Assembly (NCBI GenBank): GCA_964505305.1
Contig: CAZDHE010000008.1
Span: forward strand, 1-38,062
Source: JAXHLG01 sp964505305
Lineage (GTDB): Bacteria > Patescibacteriota > Minisyncoccia > Moranbacterales > DUUL01
Direction of reading: 5' to 3'
DNA: 38,062 bases
Shown in pieces: positions 34,083-38,062 of this stretch. The notes below the pieces were generated by a model. The model was not told the origin of the DNA. It ran no database searches and saw nothing but the letters and a program-made list of their open reading frames with translations. How positions within the stretch are numbered: position 1 is the stretch's first letter; each line of letters opens with the position of its first letter. The translations under genes were made by a program, and so were the position numbers.

Positions 34083-34547
34083 CTACTTCAACTCTACGCC
34101 TGCTCCGGCTTCTTCCAATTTCTTTTTCAATTCTTCCGCCTCTTCTTTGGGAGCTTTTTCCTTTATAACCGCAGGCGCCACATCTACCAAAGCCTTAGCG
34201 TCTTTCAAGCCCTTTCCGGTAATTTCTTTCACAATCTTAATAACGCCAATTTTTTGATTTCCGGCAGAAGTCAACTCCACATCAAATTCAGACTTTTCTT
34301 CAGTAGTTGCCTCTTCTCCTTCACCTGCTCCGCCGGCGGCGGGAGCGGCGGCCACGGGAGCGGCGGCGCTAACTCCGAATTTATCCTCCAACACCTTAAC
34401 AAGTTCGGAAAGATCCAAAACACTCATTTTCTCAATTTCTTCCACAATTCCCTTAAACTTCTCAGGAACTTCCACTTGTTCTTCTTGAGCTTCAGCGGAA
34501 TCTTGCTTTTTTTCCTCCGCCTCAGCTGTCTTTTTTTCTTCAGTCAT
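34083..34547 (-). CDS. rplL: 50S ribosomal protein L7/L12
   Basis: 154 aa, against about 120-125 in most bacteria. The extra part is a 30-residue acidic N-terminal extension rich in E, K, A and Q before the dimerisation domain (KFKGIVEEIEKMSVLDLSEL). Then comes the Ala-rich hinge (AAPVAAAPAAGGAGEG) and the factor-binding C-terminal domain (EFDVELTSAGNQKIGVIKIV, GLKDAKALVD). It forms the ribosomal stalk with L10. It lies 43 nt downstream of rplJ in the same transcript. Confidence 0.97.
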   Translation of the reverse strand: MTEEKKTAEAEEKKQDSAEAQEEQVEVPEKFKGIVEEIEKMSVLDLSELVKVLEDKFGVSAAAPVAAAPAAGGAGEGEEATTEEKSEFDVELTSAGNQKIGVIKIVKEITGKGLKDAKALVDVAPAVIKEKAPKEEAEELKKKLEEAGAGVELK

Positions 34548-34590
34548 AATAACTAAAATTAATTACTTAATTTATTAAAAAATAAACTTT

Positions 34591-35121
34591 TTAGGCTTGA
34601 GCCTCCTTGTTTTCCTTGATAGCATTCAAAACCCCCGCCAATCCTCTTAAATTGCCGGACAAAACACTCACAAATCCGGAAATCGGGGCTTGCAAAGTTC
34701 CCACGGTTTTTGCCAAAAGTTCTTCTCTGGTGGGCAGTTTGGAAAGCTGAATCATTTTATCTCCGGAAATTACGACTCCCTCTAAAGTACCCCCCAAAAC
34801 CCTTTCCGGCGTATCTTTGCTTTTGGCAAATTCCACCAATGCCTTTGGAATAGAAATTTCATTTTCACCTCCCAAAGCAATTGCTGCTTGGCCTTGATAT
34901 TCTCTTACATTAACATCTATCCCCGCCTTCTTGAAAGCTAAGGTGGCCAGAGACTTTTTAGTAATCAGCATTTCCGCTCCGTTTTCTCTCAATTTTCCCC
35001 TGGCTTCAGCCATATCGGAAACACTCAATCCCTTATAATCAAAAACGGCGGTAGCTTTGCTCTCCTTAATCTGATCGGCTAATTGAGAAACAAACTCTTC
35101 TTTTTGCTTCCTGGTAAACAT
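34591..35121 (-). CDS. rplJ: 50S ribosomal protein L10
   Basis: 176 aa. The N-terminal rRNA-binding domain (TAVFDYKGLSVSDMAEARGKLRENGAEMLITKKSL) and the C-terminal helix that binds L7/L12 dimers are present and of normal length. It starts the rplJ-rplL operon, controlled through an L10-type leader and attenuator (35140-35390). The usual partners rplK and rplA are not next to it in this window. Confidence 0.97.
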   Translation of the reverse strand: MFTRKQKEEFVSQLADQIKESKATAVFDYKGLSVSDMAEARGKLRENGAEMLITKKSLATLAFKKAGIDVNVREYQGQAAIALGGENEISIPKALVEFAKSKDTPERVLGGTLEGVVISGDKMIQLSKLPTREELLAKTVGTLQAPISGFVSVLSGNLRGLAGVLNAIKENKEAQA

Positions 35122-35139
35122 AATTTAATATTATTCTTT

Positions 35140-35168
35140 AAACAAAAAAATCCGCTTATCAAAGCAGA
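35140..35168 (-). terminator. Attenuator before rplJ
   Basis: Minus strand TCTGCTT / AAGCGGA (one wobble) with a 4-nt loop and seven T, located 20 nt before the rplJ ATG and after the L10-binding leader. In this position it should act as a transcription attenuator. Confidence 0.7.
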
Positions 35169-35274
35169 CTCTTGAGGAATCAAGCAATTCAAACGGGAAA
35201 ACCCTTCTAATTAAACTGCTTAAAACAATTATTAAAGACAAAAAGCCGCTAAGCTATCTAATCCTTAATAAATG

Positions 35275-35320
35275 CTTTTCCTCGTCGGGACTTATTAAAC
35301 GCCCGATGTCTGCGGAAGAT
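35275..35320 (-). promoter_or_regulatory. Ribosomal L10 leader (autoregulatory site)
   Basis: The minus strand reads CCGCAGACATCGGGCG then GTCCCGACGAGGA, the conserved core of L10 leaders: the CGCAGAC element and a CCGA/CGAGG partner that copy the L10 site on 23S. Excess L10-L12 complex would bind here and repress the operon. Confidence 0.8.
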
Positions 35321-35362
35321 AAATTAATAAAGTTCAGACAAATAATTCTGCAAAACATTTTT

Positions 35363-35390
35363 ATTGTAGCACAAGCTCAAAAAAAGTCAA
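35363..35390 (-). promoter_or_regulatory. Sigma-70 promoter for rplJ-rplL
   Basis: Minus strand TTGACT (35390-35385), 16-bp spacer, TACAAT (35368-35363), directly after the rpsP stop; the leader is about 235 nt. Confidence 0.75.
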
Positions 35391-35397
35391 GCCGCTG

Positions 35398-35847
35398 CTA
35401 TCCGTTCTTTTTCTCCTTGGCATCTTTATCCTTGGGGCCAACAGCTTTTTCTTCGTTTCCTTCTTTTTCAAGCTCTTTCTCTTCTTTTTCTTTAACCTCC
35501 TCTTTTTGCTCTTGAGAGGATTGCGCTTCTTGTTTTTCCACTTGCTCCTTAGAGACTGCTTCTTCAGTTGCGCCTTCTTCCTTTTTAGGAATATTCACCT
35601 TTCTCTTTGAGGTTTTTAAAATTCCCTGAGAAACCAATAGATTATGAACGGAATCAGAACATTGAGCTCCCTTTTCCAGCCAATGCTTTACTCTTTCTTT
35701 CTTGAGAATAACCTCTTTGCTGTGAGGATTATAACTCCCCAAAGATTCCACAAATTTACCCTGCACCGGAGAAGAATTCTCAGCAACAACAACTTTGTAC
35801 TGAGGCGCATTTCTTTTACCTGCTCTTCGGTATCTAATAATCAGCAT
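35398..35847 (-). CDS. rpsP: 30S ribosomal protein S16 with long charged tail
   Basis: 149 aa. The first 80 or so residues are a normal S16 (MLIIRYRRAGKRNAPQYKVV, VESLGSYNPHSKE, ERVKHWLEKGAQCSDSVHNL). The last 60 residues are an E/K/Q-rich low-complexity tail, not usual in S16. S16 helps fold the 5' domain of 16S rRNA. It has its own promoter (35912-35940). The usual neighbours rimM and trmD are absent. Confidence 0.96.
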   Translation of the reverse strand: MLIIRYRRAGKRNAPQYKVVVAENSSPVQGKFVESLGSYNPHSKEVILKKERVKHWLEKGAQCSDSVHNLLVSQGILKTSKRKVNIPKKEEGATEEAVSKEQVEKQEAQSSQEQKEEVKEKEEKELEKEGNEEKAVGPKDKDAKEKKNG

Positions 35848-35911
35848 AATAAAATATTTTATTAAATTAAACTCTAACTTTAAGACCTTGCCAACAAATC
35901 AAACTTTAAAC

Positions 35912-35940
35912 AGTCTACCCAATCTTGCTCCAAAAGTCAA
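35912..35940 (-). promoter_or_regulatory. Sigma-70 promoter for rpsP
   Basis: Minus strand TTGACT (35940-35935), 17-bp spacer, TAGACT (35917-35912), leader about 58 nt. Confidence 0.7.
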
Positions 35941-36048
35941 GAAAATCTTGGCGCCCTATTCGTCTTTTCCCAAAACTCCCCTGCCAAAACAAGCCTTTCT
36001 CCAATAACCAACCTTAAAAAATCTCGAAATAGCCGAAATAGCCATTTT

Positions 36049-36290
36049 ATGTTTCACACCTTGCGCGAAATACTCTTCTAAACCCGACAATCACTGTTTG
36101 TCGGGTTTAGTTATAAAAAGGGACAAGAATTAAGAAGCAAGGGGTTGAAATGACAAATGTCAATCCCGAGTACTCGGGACAAATGTCAAATCAAATCCAA
36201 ATTTCAAAGGCTAAAATGTTAAATAAAGCTCAGATACCAAAATTTGACATTTGTCATTGATTTGCAATTTAAGCTTTGGGCTTTCTCGCT
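36049..36290 (+). repeat. Dispersed hairpin element, copy C, with palindrome arm
   Basis: ATGTTTCACAC upstream motif, then the CTAAACCCGACAA hairpin (36078-36110), TTATAAAAAGGGA and CAAGAATTAAGAAGCAAGGG (36124 on). A perfect TCCCGAGTACTCGGGA (36164-36179) follows inside a larger loose inverted repeat: TGACAAATGTCAA near 36151 pairs with TTTGACATTTGTCA near 36242. No gene lies in 35848-36302. Confidence 0.78.
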
Positions 36291-36302
36291 CTTACTTCTT
36301 AA

Positions 36303-37430
36303 CTAATCCTTGAGGCAACGGACAGAAAAACCGAATGCCTTATCGTTGTCATCGCGGTGGACCGTAGAATAACTGTCACGCAGGTTTCGTCTCCAGGCAT
36401 AACCACCACTCTCAGACGAAGACCAAAAGTTGGCGTCGCTGGAACGATCGTCGTAACCGCCATTAGTGACACGGTAACCGGAAGGAGAGGCATTGAAACC
36501 GGAGGAGTCGAAGTCGGAGTGATTAGTGAGAGTGCCGGAATTCCAATCCTCGTCCTCGGCATCGTTGCCGGCTAATTTGGAGCCGGCCGGGTCGCAGTCC
36601 CAGTCTCCGTCTCTGGTGGAGTCGCAAGTGTTGCCGTCGGCAGTGAGGTAATCTTCTAAGGCGTGCCATTCATCGTCGGTCGGCACGTGCCAGCCGTCCG
36701 GGCAGATGCCTTGTGTGCCTTCGGTGGTGGAGCCTGTCATGGCGGCAGACCATTGGTAAAGCATGCCTAAGGAGTCGGCGGCGGCGCAGTCTTCGCCGTC
36801 GTTTGAGGAGTTGGGTGGACAGGAGTAGTAGCCCTCGTCGGTGTCCCAGCCGGAGGCGCCGTCTGAGGAGGGGCCTTTGGTGATGGAGGTTCCGTCGGGA
36901 TAAGTAGTGGTTCGCATATTTTCCGCCATCCAGCATTGGTCATTGATTTGAACGGTTTCATAGGAATTACCGTCGGCATCTTGAATTGTACTGGTTCCGC
37001 AGGTAAAATCGCTTTGTTTTAAGACAATAGAGTCTCCGGAGACTTCTGTGTTACTCAACGTCCAGTTTTCAAAGTCGGTGCCGGTATCGGAGGTATGTTG
37101 GTGAGTAGTATTTTGCAAGGTTACTTCTCCGGTATTAGAAACATTAACTCCCTCTTCTTTGTTAGAGAATTCACTCCAGCCGGTCTGGTCGTTTTCGTGA
37201 GTAGCGGTGTTTTCGCTGTTGCCTCCGGACCAGTCTTCCTGAATCCAGCCGAAAGTGGCGGATCTGGTTTGGGGATCGGCAAAGTAGACAAAAATTCCCA
37301 AAGCGGTTGAAAGGGTTATGATGGTTAAAAAAAATAAAAGGAATTTTTTAGATTGGAAATTGGAAAGTTTCCGCGCTTTTTTTTCTTCCTTTCTTTTGTT
37401 TTTCAAAAAGGGTTTTGGCTTAATTTTCAT
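36303..37430 (-). CDS. Membrane-anchored FISUMP-domain surface protein
   Basis: 375 aa. A basic N-terminus and one membrane helix (about 29-51) lead to an acidic, Ser/Thr/Asn-rich outer part. The C-terminal 200 or so residues match the Fibrobacter succinogenes major paralogous domain: IQDADGNSYETVQINDQCWM, ENMRTTTYPDG, GICPDGWHVPTDDEWHALE, WSSSESGG and the closing GFSVRCLKD. These occur in large surface-protein families; binding or lectin-like roles are suspected, not shown. GC content in 36303-36900 is clearly higher than in neighbouring genes, which suggests recent transfer or different selection. It has a promoter at 37727-37754 and a long repeat-bearing leader. Confidence 0.85.
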   Translation of the reverse strand: MKIKPKPFLKNKRKEEKKARKLSNFQSKKFLLFFLTIITLSTALGIFVYFADPQTRSATFGWIQEDWSGGNSENTATHENDQTGWSEFSNKEEGVNVSNTGEVTLQNTTHQHTSDTGTDFENWTLSNTEVSGDSIVLKQSDFTCGTSTIQDADGNSYETVQINDQCWMAENMRTTTYPDGTSITKGPSSDGASGWDTDEGYYSCPPNSSNDGEDCAAADSLGMLYQWSAAMTGSTTEGTQGICPDGWHVPTDDEWHALEDYLTADGNTCDSTRDGDWDCDPAGSKLAGNDAEDEDWNSGTLTNHSDFDSSGFNASPSGYRVTNGGYDDRSSDANFWSSSESGGYAWRRNLRDSYSTVHRDDNDKAFGFSVRCLKD

Positions 37431-37511
37431 ATCTATGTTGAATTGGTTTTAAAAGTGGGTGTTAAGTTGAAAGTGTGAAAGTTAAGGCAAGTAAAGAAAG
37501 TAAATTGGTTG

Positions 37512-37575
37512 ATTGGTAATTGGTAATTGGTTTTGAGTTATCAGTCACTGGTTATTAGTCACTGGTCACTGGTCA
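37512..37575. repeat. Short tandem heptamer-like repeats
   Basis: ATTGGTAATTGGTAATTGG at 37512-37530, then CACTGGTTATTAGTCACTGG and CACTGGTCA units (37545-37575). The AATTGGTAATT unit also occurs inside the 147-nt 23S elements. No gene lies in 37431-38062. Confidence 0.7.
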
Positions 37576-37726
37576 ATCTCCGCCTATTTTCCATTATTGC
37601 ACAATCCTGATTTTTTTAAAATAGTTATTTGATTACCGCTTGGGTTTGTTTTCTAAAATGGCTAAAGCCTTTCTTTCAGAGTTTCTCTTCGGATTTATTC
37701 TTCGGTTGCCTGTTCTCTATGTTCTT

Positions 37727-37754
37727 ATTTTAAATCAATGAAGTTGTTTGTCAA
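37727..37754 (-). promoter_or_regulatory. Sigma-70 promoter for FISUMP gene
   Basis: Minus strand TTGACA (37754-37749), 16-bp spacer, TAAAAT (37732-37727). It would give a leader of about 290 nt that passes through the heptamer repeats. Confidence 0.6.
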
Positions 37755-37787
37755 GGTTTCGAGGAAGAAACAAGAGATTGAAAATTC

Positions 37788-37844
37788 AATCCCGAGTACT
37801 CGGGACAAAAATCATGAAAGAAGCAAGAATTAAGAAGCAAGGGG
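37788..37844. repeat. Partial dispersed element (copy D)
   Basis: Perfect TCCCGAGTACTCGGGA (37790-37805) followed by GAAGCAAGAATTAAGAAGCA (37820 on) without the CTAAACCCGACAA hairpin. This separates the two motifs and shows that they move or expand as modules. Confidence 0.7.
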
Positions 37845-37862
37845 AGGGAGAAACTCAAATTC

Positions 37863-38010
37863 CCACTTGTTTCCACTTTCTTTACTTTCTCTACTTGCCT
37901 TCACTTTCTCCACTTTCTCCACTTTCTCCACTTTCTCTACTTTCACACTTTCTCCACTTTTTTTACTTTCTCCACTTTCTCCACTTTCTCCACTTTCTTC
38001 ACTTTCTAAA
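37863..38010. repeat. 9-bp tandem repeat array (CCACTTTCT)
   Basis: About 15 degenerate copies of a 9-bp unit CCACTTTCT, some perfect in tandem (37909-37937, 37970-37995). On the minus strand the unit would read as three codons, but stops break every frame, so it does not look coding. A 20-nt stretch (37944-37963) is repeated on the opposite strand at 97-116. Confidence 0.75.
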
Positions 38011-38062
38011 CCTTCAACTTCTCCACTATCGAAGACCTCTTCTTGAGGTTAATTTCTTTTTC

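Noticed and set aside
34071..34556. 161-codon plus-strand frame
   Set aside because: Antisense of rplL, which is unmistakable on the minus strand.
36303..37430. Diversity-generating retroelement target in the C-terminus of the FISUMP protein
   Set aside because: The closing GFSVRCLKD resembles C-type lectin variable proteins, but there is no reverse transcriptase and no template repeat in the window; this ending is normal for the FISUMP domain.
37512..38010. CRISPR-like array
   Set aside because: Units are 7-9 bp, contiguous and degenerate with no spacers of constant length, and no cas gene is present.

Overview
The window looks like a Candidate Phyla Radiation (Patescibacteria, probably Parcubacteria-like) chromosome segment. 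It is AT-rich, most genes lack a strong Shine-Dalgarno, and UGA acts as a normal stop (for example the genes ending at 6191 and 6887). Several housekeeping proteins are cut-down versions: TruB without a PUA domain and UvrC without helix-hairpin-helix domains. Two DUF4012 proteins, a VirB2-like pilin and a FISUMP-domain protein fit the same group. The strongest lineage signal is an rRNA locus whose 23S gene is about 4.0 kb instead of about 2.9 kb, with no 16S gene or tRNA in the window. The assignment is inference; no database was searched.

Layout. 1-840: repeat-bearing intergenic DNA and one unknown gene. 868-8661 (minus): a surface-polysaccharide block with a Wzz-like membrane protein, two GT4 glycosyltransferases and a large DUF4012 protein under one promoter, next to a second unit of DUF4012 protein plus stand-alone receiver. 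8853-9881 (minus): a 42-residue zinc ribbon and a P-loop kinase. 9995-15406 (plus): GT39-like membrane protein, dprA and topA. 15442-15709: a long non-coding nested inverted repeat. 15723-16999 (plus): a membrane-anchored lysozyme-like protein and a VirB2-like pilin. 17069-22918 (minus): pilB, pilC, two prepilins and truB, a type IV pilus operon. 23096-23869: recO. 23887-28908 (minus): promoter, 23S, a small membrane-protein gene in the spacer, 5S and terminator. 29163-33053 (minus): short uvrC, a repeat-rich gap, malic enzyme and a 3D-domain cell-wall protein. 33371-33979 (plus): a membrane protein. 34083-35847 (minus): rplL, rplJ behind an L10-type leader, and rpsP. 36303-37430 (minus): a FISUMP protein of unusual composition, surrounded by repeats.

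The most striking content is non-coding. The 23S gene carries eight insertions totalling about 1.1 kb. Two of them, at the helix 25 and helix 10 positions, are identical over 147 nt and fold on themselves. Three others share a palindromic core. One at helix 45 has perfect 20-bp inverted ends. The 16-bp palindrome TCCCGAGTACTCGGGA, found inside these insertions, recurs in three protein-gene intergenic regions, and short AT-rich heptamer-like tracts are shared the same way. A second dispersed element (a 13-bp-stem hairpin next to an AGCAAGAATTAAGAA motif) occurs three times. This suggests that one population of small inverted-repeat elements colonises both intergenic DNA and rRNA expansion sites.

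Functionally, the window joins cell-surface construction (polysaccharide, type IV pili, wall hydrolases, FISUMP adhesin-like protein), DNA uptake and repair (pilB/pilC, dprA, recO, uvrC, topA) and translation (rRNA, rplJ/rplL, rpsP). Type IV pili plus DprA and RecO is consistent with natural DNA uptake, although no comEA or comEC is seen here.
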